Assembly (NCBI RefSeq): GCF_900102515.1
Contig: NZ_FMVS01000023.1
Location: 1 to 64,000, forward strand
Reading direction: 5' to 3'
From: Butyrivibrio sp. INlla14
Lineage (GTDB): Bacteria > Bacillota > Clostridia > Lachnospirales > Lachnospiraceae
DNA: 64,000 bases
Shown here: positions 31,834 to 41,303 of the stretch, piece by piece
Numbering within the stretch: the first letter of the stretch is position 1
How the letters are laid out: each line of letters starts with the position of its first letter
Translations under genes and position numbers: made by a program
Notes under the pieces: model-generated
Told to the model about the DNA's origin: nothing
The model's database searches: none
What the model saw: the letters and a program-made list of their open reading frames with translations, nothing else

Positions 31834-33411
31834 TCATATTGGAGCCAGTCTTACATCACCTTCTTTTATAATAAATCGGCTATATTGGACTGGTTTTTTA
31901 ACAATCATTGATAATTCTCCAATATTTACTATAGTACCTGGATATGCAGTTCCTTCTACGATTACATCAGCCTCCTTTTGCTCAGCAAGCTTTTCCATTA
32001 GTTCCTGATATTCTGTAGAATCATCCTGAATCTTCTGAGTCAGAGTTTTATTAAGTCCAACAAGTTTTTGAACGTTAGCAACCTGATCTGGTGTAAATTT
32101 TGCTCCTGCTTTTAGCATCTTGGAAAAGCCTTCAACAGTTGGCTTTATGCCCTCAAGGGTCTTTTGAGCCTCTGCCATACCTTTTTGAAGTTCTTTGAGT
32201 CTAAGCTTAAGCTGTGGATCAGCGCCAACTTCAATTACTGTGTTTGCTCCCATTTCAGACCCGAGGATCTTAGCCTGAATCCTATCAGCAGCGCAAACCT
32301 TTCCGCCTGCAATGAATCCTCTTTTTCCTGTAACATTTATCTCTGTTCCCGAAGTAACTGTGGAATGCAATATACATTCGCTTGATATACCGCCATTTGC
32401 TGTCACGGTGGCATTTTCTATAAACTTGGCTACAACATTCCCATCGGCAGTGATCTTGCCACCCGCCTTAACACCACACTCTAATATAACGTCAGCGCCT
32501 GAAATTATAGTTGCATCCTCAACTATACCTTTTACAACAACGTTTCCGCCAGCCTTTATAGAGAAATTGGAGGCAACAACTCCTTTTACTTCTACGCTTC
32601 CCTCCGCATCTATGTTTCCAGTAGAAACATCGACGTTTGCCAGGACAAGTACATCTGAAACTGTTACCTTGCCTTCTTTTATAGTAACGTGGCCTGCCTT
32701 TGCTGCTGTAAGTGTCATTTTATCTTCGGAAAGAATTGTATTTTTTCCAAACTTGATGTAAGTAGACTTTACATTGGCAGGTTTTATATTTTCACCAAGA
32801 GTATTTATGCCAGGTTCTCCGGGGACTTCCGGATGAAGGGTTGCAAGGAGCTGTCCCTCCTGGACATTATGGATAAGATCAAGGTTAAAATAGTCAACAC
32901 TTCCATCTTCTTTTACAGTTGGCTTTGGTCGTTTATTAACGCTAAAATGATATTCCACCTTGGCATTAGTTCCCTGCTTGACCGGTTTTCCCTCGGCGAC
33001 AACAATCTCTGTACAATACTTTCTGTGTTCAAAGAACTCATGGATATTTTCTGTTTGTACACCATAAACGATTTTTCTGTAGGCAAGCGAATCCAGGATT
33101 TCTTTTTCTGTGAGCAGTTCTGCTCCCTCTGTAGGAGGATAAAAAACAGCTGTGACAGTCATCCTATCCTTGGAAGATTCAATCCTGCAGTATTCTCTTT
33201 CGGGCATTATTTTAGTTTCCGTAAAAACAACCACAGTCTCATCCTGATTTGTCACAGCTTCGTTTATCTTAACAACGTCATATTGAATTTTCTTGTCATC
33301 CAGATAGTCCCTGACCATATTTACATCCAAAGGAGTTCCGTCACCTGTAGGCTTGTAAACCTTGATTCCTGTTCCTTCTTCAGTAACAACAAGCTGAAAA
33401 TATCCGTTCAT
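31834..33411 (-). CDS. FapA family protein (DUF342)
   Basis: The 525-aa protein has an N-terminal alpha/beta segment and the typical DUF342 core: EVPGEPGINTLGENIKP followed by a right-handed beta-helix with repeated hexapeptide-like turns (VTIKEGKVTVSDVLVLANVD, STGNIDAEGSVEVKGVVASN, SIKAGGNVVVKGIVED, ISGADVILECGVKAGGKI). It ends in a coiled coil (about residues 405-470). Proteins of this family lie next to flagellar sigma-factor genes in many Clostridia; the role is unclear. It begins 6 bases after fliA. Confidence 0.85.
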   Translation of the reverse strand: MNGYFQLVVTEEGTGIKVYKPTGDGTPLDVNMVRDYLDDKKIQYDVVKINEAVTNQDETVVVFTETKIMPEREYCRIESSKDRMTVTAVFYPPTEGAELLTEKEILDSLAYRKIVYGVQTENIHEFFEHRKYCTEIVVAEGKPVKQGTNAKVEYHFSVNKRPKPTVKEDGSVDYFNLDLIHNVQEGQLLATLHPEVPGEPGINTLGENIKPANVKSTYIKFGKNTILSEDKMTLTAAKAGHVTIKEGKVTVSDVLVLANVDVSTGNIDAEGSVEVKGVVASNFSIKAGGNVVVKGIVEDATIISGADVILECGVKAGGKITADGNVVAKFIENATVTANGGISSECILHSTVTSGTEINVTGKRGFIAGGKVCAADRIQAKILGSEMGANTVIEVGADPQLKLRLKELQKGMAEAQKTLEGIKPTVEGFSKMLKAGAKFTPDQVANVQKLVGLNKTLTQKIQDDSTEYQELMEKLAEQKEADVIVEGTAYPGTIVNIGELSMIVKKPVQYSRFIIKEGDVRLAPI

Positions 33412-33416
33412 ATAAG

Positions 33417-34190
33417 CTACCTCGAATTTGTTAGTATGCCTAAATAATCGCCAAGCTTCTCACGCATTTTTTGAAGTGCCTTAGTGTGGAGTTGAGATAC
33501 TCTGGACTCAGACACTTCCAGAACTTCACTTATTTCTTTCAACGTCAGTTCTTCGTAGTAATACAGTAAAATAACCTTCTTTTCTTTATCAGTAAGAGAC
33601 TCAAGGGACTGAGCCAGCATTTTCTTAAGTTCCTCTTTTTCTATTGCCTCTTCCGGTTTAACAAAGCCAGAGCCCCTGTTATTAGAATCTTCAGGAATGT
33701 CTGCTCCCTGATCCATGAACTCATTTAAAGATACAACGCCTGTAACCTTCATCTGGTTCTGCCAGTTAGCATATTCATCTTCGGAAATTTCCATTTTTGC
33801 AGCTATTTCAGCATCAGTAGCAACATGGCCTCCATCTCTCTCGATTTCCCGGATAGCGGCCTCTATCTTTTTCTGTCTCTGCCTGATGGTCCTTGGTATC
33901 CAGTCCATCTTGCGGATCTGGTCTAAAATGGCACCTCTAATACGAAGGCTTGCATAAGTCTCAAACTTAACATCCTTCATAAGATCAAACTTATCGATTG
34001 CATCAATAAGTCCAAAGATACCATAACCAACAAGATCGTCGTACTCAACATTAAAGCCAAGATACATACTAAGTCTGCCAGCTACAAGTTTTACAAGTGG
34101 AGCATACTCAAGTATCAGCTTTTCCCGAATATCTGCTGATTTAGTATTATGATACTCTTCCCATAATTTACTTCTTTCTGCTTCATCCAT
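33417..34190 (-). CDS. fliA: Flagellar RNA polymerase sigma factor (sigma-28)
   Basis: The 257-aa protein has the FliA/SigD/WhiG region order. Region 2 is EYDDLVGYGIFGLIDAIDKF with ETYASLRIRGAILDQIRKMD and WIPRTIRQRQKKIEAAI; region 3 comes next; region 4 is LTDKEKKVILLYYYEELTLK followed by EISEVLEVSESRVSQLHTKA. It directs polymerase to late flagellar and chemotaxis promoters (TAAA-N15-GCCGATAA type). It is followed directly by fapA and preceded by the cheD-linked membrane gene. Confidence 0.95.
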   Translation of the reverse strand: MDEAERSKLWEEYHNTKSADIREKLILEYAPLVKLVAGRLSMYLGFNVEYDDLVGYGIFGLIDAIDKFDLMKDVKFETYASLRIRGAILDQIRKMDWIPRTIRQRQKKIEAAIREIERDGGHVATDAEIAAKMEISEDEYANWQNQMKVTGVVSLNEFMDQGADIPEDSNNRGSGFVKPEEAIEKEELKKMLAQSLESLTDKEKKVILLYYYEELTLKEISEVLEVSESRVSQLHTKALQKMREKLGDYLGILTNSR

Positions 34191-34218
34191 TAGTCATGTC
34201 CCCAAGTCATATATTTTT

Positions 34219-34572
34219 TTAGAATTCAGGCGGAACATAATTCTCATCATCAACTCTGATATTATCAGAATTAACGTCTACGCCTTCAGCTTCCATTGCA
34301 GCCCGAGCTTCATCCTCTAGTCTTCGGGCTTCTTCTAATTCTGCCATTTGTTTTTCGTAGTTTATATCAACGAACTTTGTTATCATCTTTTCAACGATGA
34401 GACCTATAACAAGAAATATAACTACGCTCATACAAACAATAACAAACCAATCCCCCACTGGATAGCGCTTAAAGTAAGCATAGATTGCAATGATAGCAGT
34501 ACAACTAAGCACTATCAGTGGTGTGATCAGTTTAGTGTTAGGTTTTTTAATTTCTTCAGTGTCGGTATTCAT
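34219..34572 (-). CDS. Small two-helix membrane protein of the che cluster, 117 aa
   Basis: Two membrane segments are visible: LITPLIVLSCTAIIAIYAYF (about residues 17-36) and WFVIVCMSVVIFLVIGLIVE (about 43-62). An acidic cytosolic C-terminal tail rich in Glu, Ala and Asp follows. Its ATG overlaps the cheD stop (ATGA), so it is translated with cheD and precedes fliA. No function is known to me; similar small proteins occur at this place in related operons. Confidence 0.6.
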   Translation of the reverse strand: MNTDTEEIKKPNTKLITPLIVLSCTAIIAIYAYFKRYPVGDWFVIVCMSVVIFLVIGLIVEKMITKFVDINYEKQMAELEEARRLEDEARAAMEAEGVDVNSDNIRVDDENYVPPEF

Positions 34573-35054
34573 ATGATTTTTTCAGGCTTTCCTACAGCTC
34601 TGATTACAAAATTACCATTTTCTGGATAAAATATGACCGTTCTTCCATACGAATCGCCAGTGTCCTGGGCCAGAACAGGAATATTCATTTCTTTAAGTTT
34701 CTTTAAAGTAGCCTGAACATTTCTGTCTCCAACTCTCATAGTGTTGTTATTAGTCTGGAACGCGAACATCTGCGCTCCTCCGGCAATCTTGGCAACAAGC
34801 CTTGATCTGCTGGCTCCTTTAGCAACTATTTGCTTTATCAGTTCTTCTATACCTGTATCAGCAAACTTCGGAATATTGGAGTTATTCTTTATCTCAGTGG
34901 AATCTGGCAGCATTATATGCGCTAGGCCCCCAATCTTAGTGACGGGGTCACGAACAGCAATACCTACACATGAGCCAAGGCCCAGCGTAGTAATGCCATC
35001 GGGGCTTACACAAATATTCAGATCAGCCATACCAACCTTAATTATTTGACTCAT
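34569..35054 (-). CDS. cheD: Chemoreceptor glutamine deamidase CheD
   Basis: The 161-aa protein carries the catalytic core TLGLGSCVGIAVRDP (Cys near residue 29) and GGLAHIMLPDS (His near 47), plus the KIAGGAQMF and VGDRN motifs. CheD deamidates chemoreceptors and, in the Bacillus-type pathway, is bound by CheC and stimulates its CheY-P phosphatase activity. It lies 15 bp after cheC, its partner. Confidence 0.95.
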   Translation of the reverse strand: MSQIIKVGMADLNICVSPDGITTLGLGSCVGIAVRDPVTKIGGLAHIMLPDSTEIKNNSNIPKFADTGIEELIKQIVAKGASRSRLVAKIAGGAQMFAFQTNNNTMRVGDRNVQATLKKLKEMNIPVLAQDTGDSYGRTVIFYPENGNFVIRAVGKPEKII

Positions 35055-35069
35055 ATTTGCCCCTTCGCT

Positions 35070-35702
35070 TTATAAAGAAACATCGCCTAATCCAAGTGAT
35101 GAAAGAATCTTTTTATAACCATCCATGTCCGGCAGCAGGATAAAATAGCCACTAAGCTTAAGTTCATCAAAGAACTGGGTCTCGATCAGAAGAATATTAT
35201 CTCCCATCATTCCAAACTGAATAGCAGGAACAGAAAGGATCGCACCAGCCATATCAATTGCTACAAAAGGAATTGACGGAACAAGCTTAAGATTGGTCAT
35301 CATGGAAAGGGAATTTAGGTATGATCCGGTAATAATATTTCCTACCTCTTTAAGGGCAGAAAGCTCAACTTCGTCAAACTCAGCCTCCTCAGGCTTTGGT
35401 CCCGTTCCCATAAGTTTATCAACAAGATGTCTGGCTGCATTTTTGTTTAAAAGGAACATGATACTTCCATCAATATCCCCCTCAACAGCCAGGTAAATGC
35501 CAGCCATTATCTGTTCTGCGCCGCCCATCATATCCCCGACATCCTTAAAATCAAGAAGTCTTACCTGGGGAACTGACATATCAACCTTAGTTCCGATCAT
35601 CTGTGCCAGAGCTGTCGTCGCATTCCCTGCACCAATGTTACCCAGCTCTTTTAGTACGTCAAAGTACTGGTTGGATAACTGGTCTAAACTCATATCACCC
35701 AT
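35070..35702 (-). CDS. cheC: CheY-P phosphatase CheC
   Basis: The 210-aa protein has two phosphatase helices with the E-x-x-N signature: LKELGNIGAGNATTALAQM (residues 15-33) and LKEVGNIITGSYLNSLS (about 113-129). The pseudo-symmetric CheC fold is complete. It removes phosphate from CheY-P and is regulated by CheD. FliY in the same operon has the same two signatures. Confidence 0.95.
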   Translation of the reverse strand: MGDMSLDQLSNQYFDVLKELGNIGAGNATTALAQMIGTKVDMSVPQVRLLDFKDVGDMMGGAEQIMAGIYLAVEGDIDGSIMFLLNKNAARHLVDKLMGTGPKPEEAEFDEVELSALKEVGNIITGSYLNSLSMMTNLKLVPSIPFVAIDMAGAILSVPAIQFGMMGDNILLIETQFFDELKLSGYFILLPDMDGYKKILSSLGLGDVSL

Positions 35703-35716
35703 TTATAATCCTCCGA

Positions 35717-36211
35717 TCAACTTGCGGTTGTAGCTGCCTCTTTTGCCTGCCTCTCTGAAACAACAGCTTCAAGATCAAGTATTGAAACCAGACCACCTTC
35801 ATAGTGTCCAACACCACTTACAAACGAAGCATCAGCTTTGCCCTTCTTGTCGTCATAACGCATCTTTTCAACGTTATTAGAATCAAGAGTCAGAACCTGA
35901 TTAACCTGGTCAACAATAATACCAACTAGATCGCCGCCTTCTGTCTTTAAGATAATGATCCTGGACTTATTTGTAATCTCATCCTCGGCAAGTCCCATTT
36001 TCATCCTGACGCTCATTACAGGAACAATCTCGCCTCGAATATTGATCACGCCCTTAAGATAATCATCAACCTTAGGTACACGAGTGATCTGCTGCATTCT
36101 TACAATATTGTCAATGAATTTGATATTGATACCATACTGCTCATCATCAATTTTGATTACAATGTACTGAATAAGTTCGCCTACATCAGCACCTTCTCTA
36201 AGTTCATTCAT
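35717..36211 (-). CDS. cheW: Chemotaxis coupling protein CheW
   Basis: The 164-aa protein is a single CheW/SH3-like domain: QYIVIKIDDEQYGINIKFID, VPKVDDYLKGVINIRGEIVP and KVDASFVSGVGHYEGGLVSI-type residues with the conserved NIRG motif. It connects receptors to CheA. It is 43 bp after cheA. Confidence 0.95.
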   Translation of the reverse strand: MNELREGADVGELIQYIVIKIDDEQYGINIKFIDNIVRMQQITRVPKVDDYLKGVINIRGEIVPVMSVRMKMGLAEDEITNKSRIIILKTEGGDLVGIIVDQVNQVLTLDSNNVEKMRYDDKKGKADASFVSGVGHYEGGLVSILDLEAVVSERQAKEAATTAS

Positions 36212-36254
36212 TTGCTCTTCTTCCTTTCTAAAAGTTAACGGTCTTTAGTAACTA

Positions 36255-38396
36255 TCAGAAAATTGAGTTAGTATCAAGGATAAGTGCTATCTCACCATCA
36301 CCAAGGATAGTAGCACCGCTGATAAGCTTACATTTATTTGTGTACTTACCAAGAGGCTTGATAACGATTTCCTGCTGTCCCATAAGTTCATCGATAACAA
36401 GGCCAGCAAGCTGATCGCCTTTTCTTGCAATAACAACAACCATGTCCTCATCAGGTGCCTTGGTTGATTCTGTATCAAGAACTTCATTTAATCTTATAAG
36501 AGGAAGAACGCTACCACGAAGATTGATAACTTCTTTATTCTCTACAAACTTAATATCTGAAGGTGAAACATCCTCAATACTCTGAATAGAATCAAGAGGA
36601 ATAGCATATTTTTCTTCGCCAATAATAACCATCAGTGCCTGGATGATAGCAAGAGTAAGAGGAAGTCTGATAATCCAGGTTGATCCTTCACCAAGCTTTG
36701 TCTTAACTGTTACTTCACCAGAAAGAGACTCAACCTTGGACTTAACAACGTCAAGACCTACACCTCTACCAGAAATTTCTGAAACCTGCTTGGCAGTTGA
36801 GAATCCAGGGTGGAACAAAAGCTCTACACACTGTTTTTCTGTCAAAAGAGCTGCCTGTTCAGGAGAAACAACCCCCTTCTCAATGGCTTTATTCTTGACA
36901 GCTTCTGCGTCTATACCATTACCATCATCGCCAACCTCAATAACAACGCTGTTACCATCCTGGAAGGCATGAAGGAAAATCTGTCCAACTTCAGGTTTAC
37001 CACGCTGAGCACGAAGATCAGCTGACTCAATACCATGGTCTGCACTGTTTCTGATAAGGTGCATCAAAGGATCACCAATCTCATCAACCACAGTACGGTC
37101 CATTTCAGTATCTTCACCAGTCATGGTGAGTTCCATCTTCTTGTTAAGAGTCTTGTTAAGATCTCTTATCATACGTGGGAATTTCTGAAGTACGCTCTCA
37201 ATTGGTACCATTCTTACCTTCATAACTGATTCATGAAGGTTTGTGGTAACGCTCTCAAGGTACTCAATCTGCTCATTTACATTTCCGTTGCTGACACCAG
37301 AGGTATTAGCTGCAGATATAAGTGAGTTCTTGGCAATGATAAGCTCGGAAACAAGGTTCATGAGAACGTCAAGCTTTTCTATATCTACACGGACTGTTCT
37401 GTTAACAACTGGCTTACCAACAGCCTTCTTGTTGCCTGCGGCTCCACCGCCTGCCGCTGCTGCAGGTGCAGGAGTATTTGCAGCTGGTGCTGCAGGTGCT
37501 GCAGGAGTTGCTGCCGCTGCTGTTTCAGCTGCAGGTGCTGCCTCATCTTTTTCTTCTGCAGGCTTAGCGCCGCTTGGATCAAACTCACCGCATTCGCAGC
37601 CATCAACTTCAGAAACAGCCTTAACAATCTCTTCAACCTTTTCCTTAGATTCATCTGTTATAAGGATAAGACTGAATGAGAATTCAAATTTTTCATCTTC
37701 AATATCTTGAGTATTTGGCTCAGAACAAGCAATCTCACCGATTTCTTCAAGGCCTTTGAAAACAAGGAAGCCACGGGCAGCCTTAAGAATACAGGACTCC
37801 TGAATGTGAACTGTCACACCATAAATTTTCTTACCCTGTGATTTAGCTTCCTCTAAAGTAGATTTTACTGATGGATCAAGACGAATTGCCCTATAGTCTG
37901 TTGTGCCGTCGGCACCAGGTGCAGGGCCATCCGCAGATGCAGATTCAGCTTCATTTGCATTAGCTGCAGCAGGTGTAGGGGCAGCAGCTGCATCACCAGC
38001 AGGTGCTCCGCCACCACCATTTCTGATGTCTGCAAGAAGTTTTATGATATCCTGATGTTCTTCAGTACCCTCGTCCTGATTCTCTGTAATACTGTCAACA
38101 TATGCCTGAATTGCATCAAGACACTGCAACAGAACGTCGATATCAGCAGACTTGATCTTAATCTTGCCCGCACGAACATCTGAGAATACATCCTCCATGT
38201 CATGAGTAAGATTCTGCATTCTGGTATAGCCCATAGTTCCAGCCATACCCTTCATAGAATGGGCTGATCTGAAGATTTCATTGATACAATCTTCATTTTC
38301 AGGATCCTGCTCAAGAATCATGATGTTGTCATTGAGAGATTGAAGATGCTCTTTAGCTTCATCAAGAAAGACACTTAGATACTGGGAAACATCCAT
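36255..38396 (-). CDS. cheA: Chemotaxis histidine kinase CheA
   Basis: The 713-aa protein shows P1 Hpt with the phosphorylated His46 (FRSAHSMKGMAG), a P2-like CheY/CheB-binding segment at about residues 170-275, an Ala/Pro-rich linker (about 280-325), the P3 dimerisation region, the P4 ATPase with MHLIRNSADHGIE, EVGDDGNGID and GRGVGLDVVKSKVE, and the CheW-like P5. The Ala-Pro linker resembles those in FliY, EchC and EchF of this genome. A GCCGATAA sequence 72 bp upstream may be a sigma-28 promoter element. Confidence 0.96.
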   Translation of the reverse strand: MDVSQYLSVFLDEAKEHLQSLNDNIMILEQDPENEDCINEIFRSAHSMKGMAGTMGYTRMQNLTHDMEDVFSDVRAGKIKIKSADIDVLLQCLDAIQAYVDSITENQDEGTEEHQDIIKLLADIRNGGGGAPAGDAAAAPTPAAANANEAESASADGPAPGADGTTDYRAIRLDPSVKSTLEEAKSQGKKIYGVTVHIQESCILKAARGFLVFKGLEEIGEIACSEPNTQDIEDEKFEFSFSLILITDESKEKVEEIVKAVSEVDGCECGEFDPSGAKPAEEKDEAAPAAETAAAATPAAPAAPAANTPAPAAAAGGGAAGNKKAVGKPVVNRTVRVDIEKLDVLMNLVSELIIAKNSLISAANTSGVSNGNVNEQIEYLESVTTNLHESVMKVRMVPIESVLQKFPRMIRDLNKTLNKKMELTMTGEDTEMDRTVVDEIGDPLMHLIRNSADHGIESADLRAQRGKPEVGQIFLHAFQDGNSVVIEVGDDGNGIDAEAVKNKAIEKGVVSPEQAALLTEKQCVELLFHPGFSTAKQVSEISGRGVGLDVVKSKVESLSGEVTVKTKLGEGSTWIIRLPLTLAIIQALMVIIGEEKYAIPLDSIQSIEDVSPSDIKFVENKEVINLRGSVLPLIRLNEVLDTESTKAPDEDMVVVIARKGDQLAGLVIDELMGQQEIVIKPLGKYTNKCKLISGATILGDGEIALILDTNSIF

Positions 38397-38467
38397 AACC
38401 TATTTACCTCCATAAGAAAAGTGATAGTATTCAAAAGTAAACGGGATTTCGCATACTCCTGAATTTA

Positions 38468-38494
38468 TTATCGGCTTTTGAATGGAGGAATAAA
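38468..38494 (-). promoter_or_regulatory. Candidate sigma-28 promoter upstream of cheA
   Basis: The minus strand has a perfect -10 box, GCCGATAA (38475-38468), in the 141-bp gap between cheB and cheA. Fifteen bases upstream is TTTA rather than TAAA, so the -35 is weak. It would let FliA raise expression of cheA-cheW-cheC-cheD-fliA. Confidence 0.4.
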
Positions 38495-38537
38495 AGAAAA
38501 TAAGCATTAAAGAATAATTAAAAAGTAATGAAATACC

Positions 38538-39608
38538 TCAATTCACGCCGACATGCATTATTATTTCCTGGGCAACGTTCTCAAGTTTTACAACCTGATC
38601 CACAAGTCCAGCTGTAGCAACTGCCTTAGGCATCCCGTATACGGTGCAGGTACTTTCGTCCTGTCCGATCACAAATACTTTTTTCTTACCCTTTAAATTC
38701 TTTATTCCCTCGGTTCCGTCAGCTCCCATTCCTGTCAGAACAACGCAGCATATTTCATCATAATCCGAATCCATAAGAGATTCATACATAAAGTTGGCAC
38801 AAGGTCTTACGCCTTCTCTTGTAGGGCCATCCATGTAATGGATCGTACTCTTTGAGCCACTTTTAATTACATGCATATGCTTGCCGCCCCTGGATATATA
38901 GACTGTTCCCGGAGCAAGTACATCGCCTTCCGCAGCTTCTTTAACTTTCACCTCCGAAAGAGAATCAAGCCTCTCTGCAAGCGAAGCTGTAAAGCCCTCT
39001 GGCATGTGCTGTACCAGGACAACAGGGGTCTTTAGATTTTTAGGTAGTTTAGGAATAACAGATTGAAGCGCTCTTGGTCCACCGGTAGAACTTGCGATTG
39101 CAACTATTCTGTTACCCGTTATCTTGCTGGCTGATTTGCTGACTAGCTCCACAACCTTTTTGGTTTCCTTGGCTTCCACCATTGAAAAAGCCTTGGCAGG
39201 TGCGGGAGCTTTTGACTCAGCAACAGCTGCAAGAGTATTGATAAACTGCTGTGTAAAGTTTTCGCCTCTACATTCAGAAGCCCTGTCAGGCTTATGAACA
39301 AAATCGAGAGCTCCAAGATCAAGACAGTCCATGGTTACCTTGGCACCTTCTCTTGTGTCGGTGCTGGCCATCATGATCTTTGCTTTGATCTTTAACTTCT
39401 GAACTTCCTTGAGCATCGTAATTCCGTCCATTCTAGGCATATTAATGTCTAGAACAACCGCATCATACGTATTCTTTTTTAGAAGTTCCAGTCCCTCAAG
39501 TCCGTCCTTAGCCTTATCAACTACCTGAAATCTAGGATCTGAGTTAATAATATCACTGAGAACGGTTCTCATGAGTGCAGAGTCATCAATTAATAAAATT
39601 TTTCTCAT
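38538..39608 (-). CDS. cheB: Chemotaxis methylesterase/response regulator CheB
   Basis: The 356-aa protein has a receiver domain with Asp54 (VVLDINMPRMDG) and a methylesterase domain with the catalytic Ser in AIASSTGGPRALQ, His in VQHMPEGFT and Asp in LTGMGADGTEG. It removes methyl groups from receptor glutamates when phosphorylated by CheA. No cheR is present in the window. A 141-bp gap follows before cheA. Confidence 0.96.
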   Translation of the reverse strand: MRKILLIDDSALMRTVLSDIINSDPRFQVVDKAKDGLEGLELLKKNTYDAVVLDINMPRMDGITMLKEVQKLKIKAKIMMASTDTREGAKVTMDCLDLGALDFVHKPDRASECRGENFTQQFINTLAAVAESKAPAPAKAFSMVEAKETKKVVELVSKSASKITGNRIVAIASSTGGPRALQSVIPKLPKNLKTPVVLVQHMPEGFTASLAERLDSLSEVKVKEAAEGDVLAPGTVYISRGGKHMHVIKSGSKSTIHYMDGPTREGVRPCANFMYESLMDSDYDEICCVVLTGMGADGTEGIKNLKGKKKVFVIGQDESTCTVYGMPKAVATAGLVDQVVKLENVAQEIIMHVGVN

Positions 39609-39610
39609 AA

Positions 39611-40333
39611 TTAAGTTTGCTTCTTTCTTATTTTTCGTTCTTCTTCGAAGATAAAATGAATAATATCTTCTCTGGAAGACTCATCAATAACTATGTATTG
39701 GATACGATGTTCAAAGAGTCCTGGTCTACTCTCCAGCTCATTAACCTTTAAGACATTACATATCATTTCGTACTCTTTATCGTTGACATTTCCAGGTAAT
39801 CGATAAGCGCAATAGATTGTATTGCCCTCCTCATATCTGAAATTAGCCACAAATCTAAGCCCGCCTCCACTTATATCAACAACTACGCTCTTTTGAAGGG
39901 ACTCACCCGGGTCTACCAAATATTTTCTGTTCATCTCATAAGCTTCAAGTTCCTCCTTGGTACAGAGTCTTGATTTAAGCTCAAGAGCACAACTAAATCT
40001 GTAATATTCACGTCTCTGAAGCTTTGAAAGTTCGCTCGTAAGATCAAGGACCAGAATATACATATTGTCGCTTCTGTATCTGTCTACAATCCTTGAAAAG
40101 CACTGGAATAAACCTTTTTGACTGTAAAAACAAAGGCTATATTCTCCATCCACCGGAAGAAGTACAAGTCGCCCTTTTTCATAGGGCATCAACACCTCTA
40201 TACGGTCATCTGAAGTAACATCCATAACCTTGCTCATATATATTTGTTTTGTCCTGGCATCATCATCCATCCACATTTTGCCAGTTGCCTTAAGTTCCAC
40301 CCTGTTGCCGGGAGAAATATAATCTGCCAACAT
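39611..40333 (-). CDS. YcgR-like PilZ domain protein, c-di-GMP-responsive flagellar regulator
   Basis: The 240-aa protein has an N-terminal YcgR-N type beta domain (about residues 1-95) and a C-terminal PilZ domain with both c-di-GMP motifs: QRREYYRF (RxxxR, near residue 107) and DISGGGLRF (D/NxSxxG, near 155). YcgR (DgrA in Bacillus) slows or stops the motor when c-di-GMP is high. It lies between flhG and cheB, with a 2-bp gap to cheB. Confidence 0.9.
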   Translation of the reverse strand: MLADYISPGNRVELKATGKMWMDDDARTKQIYMSKVMDVTSDDRIEVLMPYEKGRLVLLPVDGEYSLCFYSQKGLFQCFSRIVDRYRSDNMYILVLDLTSELSKLQRREYYRFSCALELKSRLCTKEELEAYEMNRKYLVDPGESLQKSVVVDISGGGLRFVANFRYEEGNTIYCAYRLPGNVNDKEYEMICNVLKVNELESRPGLFEHRIQYIVIDESSREDIIHFIFEEERKIRKKQT

Positions 40334-40365
40334 ACTTTTTTAGTCTCCATTCTTAGGATATAAAA

Positions 40366-41292
40366 TTAAGCTGGTAAATTTGGTGTAGTATTTAAATTCT
40401 GAGGTGTAGCACTTAGTTTCCTGCTGTTTATGATGTGTGAAAAGAAAGCAGCCATTCCTCGTTGCTTAACCTCAGCAGTGTATCCCGGATTCATAAGCTT
40501 ACCTGCTATAGTCTCAAAAGCCTTAACGGATTTGGCATTTGGATAAGCAAGTGATACAGGACTCTGCTGCATAACACCTCTTGCAAGCATCTGATCCTGC
40601 GGGATAGCTCCCATATATGTCAAAGGAAGTTTCAAATACCTGGCTACAACAGCATTTAACTTATTAAAAAGCTGTTGTCCCTCTTCTTCTGACGAAACTC
40701 TATTTGATACCACTTTTACCTTCGTATCCTCTCTTGAAAATCTCGGGCTCTGATTAAGAGCCTTTAAAAGAGAATATGAATCCGTTATGGAAGTTGGCTC
40801 AGGAGTTGTCACTAAAATAACCTCTCCACTTGCCACTAAAAACTCCATTACTGCATCTGAAATACCAGCTCCCGTATCAATTATAATCACATCTGCGATA
40901 GCATCAAGCTCTGCCAGATTAACTATAATATAAACAAGATAATCCCGGCTTAAATTATACATTCCTGAAATTCCCGAACCGCCAGAAATAAATCCAACTC
41001 CCTCAGGCCCCCAGGTAATGATTTCCTTTATGTTCTTGCCCTGATATATCAGATCGCATAGATTATGCTTGGGAACCGTTCCAAACATGATTTCTATATT
41101 AGCAAGGCCAAAATCAGCATCAAGAATTATCACTCTTTTACCCATCTTGCGAAACTGGATTGCAAGATTTATGGCCACATTAGACTTTCCAACGCCGCCT
41201 TTTCCACTAGTCACAGTAATGATCCTGGCTAGCGGTCTTTGGGGCTTATTGGTATTTTTTATAATATTTCTAAGCTGTGTAGCCTGGTCCAT
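40366..41292 (-). CDS. flhG: Flagellar number regulator FlhG (MinD-like ATPase)
   Basis: The 308-aa protein has a deviant Walker A, VTSGKGGVGKSNVAINLA, and ILDADFGLANIEIMFG, and a C-terminal amphipathic stretch. An N-terminal DQATQLRNIIKNT segment is the FlhF-stimulating activator helix of FlhG (DQA-x-x-LR). It controls flagellar number and placement by switching on FlhF GTPase. It directly follows flhF, its partner. Confidence 0.93.
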   Translation of the reverse strand: MDQATQLRNIIKNTNKPQRPLARIITVTSGKGGVGKSNVAINLAIQFRKMGKRVIILDADFGLANIEIMFGTVPKHNLCDLIYQGKNIKEIITWGPEGVGFISGGSGISGMYNLSRDYLVYIIVNLAELDAIADVIIIDTGAGISDAVMEFLVASGEVILVTTPEPTSITDSYSLLKALNQSPRFSREDTKVKVVSNRVSSEEEGQQLFNKLNAVVARYLKLPLTYMGAIPQDQMLARGVMQQSPVSLAYPNAKSVKAFETIAGKLMNPGYTAEVKQRGMAAFFSHIINSRKLSATPQNLNTTPNLPA

Positions 41293-41303
41293 AATATACC
41301 CCG

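Noticed and set aside
32689-33447. Plus-strand 252-codon frame opposite fapA
   Set aside because: The minus-strand frame has full DUF342 motifs; the plus-strand one has no family features or ribosome binding site.
37243-37710. Plus-strand 155-codon Ala/Ser-rich frame inside cheA
   Set aside because: It arises from the Ala/Pro-rich linker codons of cheA on the opposite strand.
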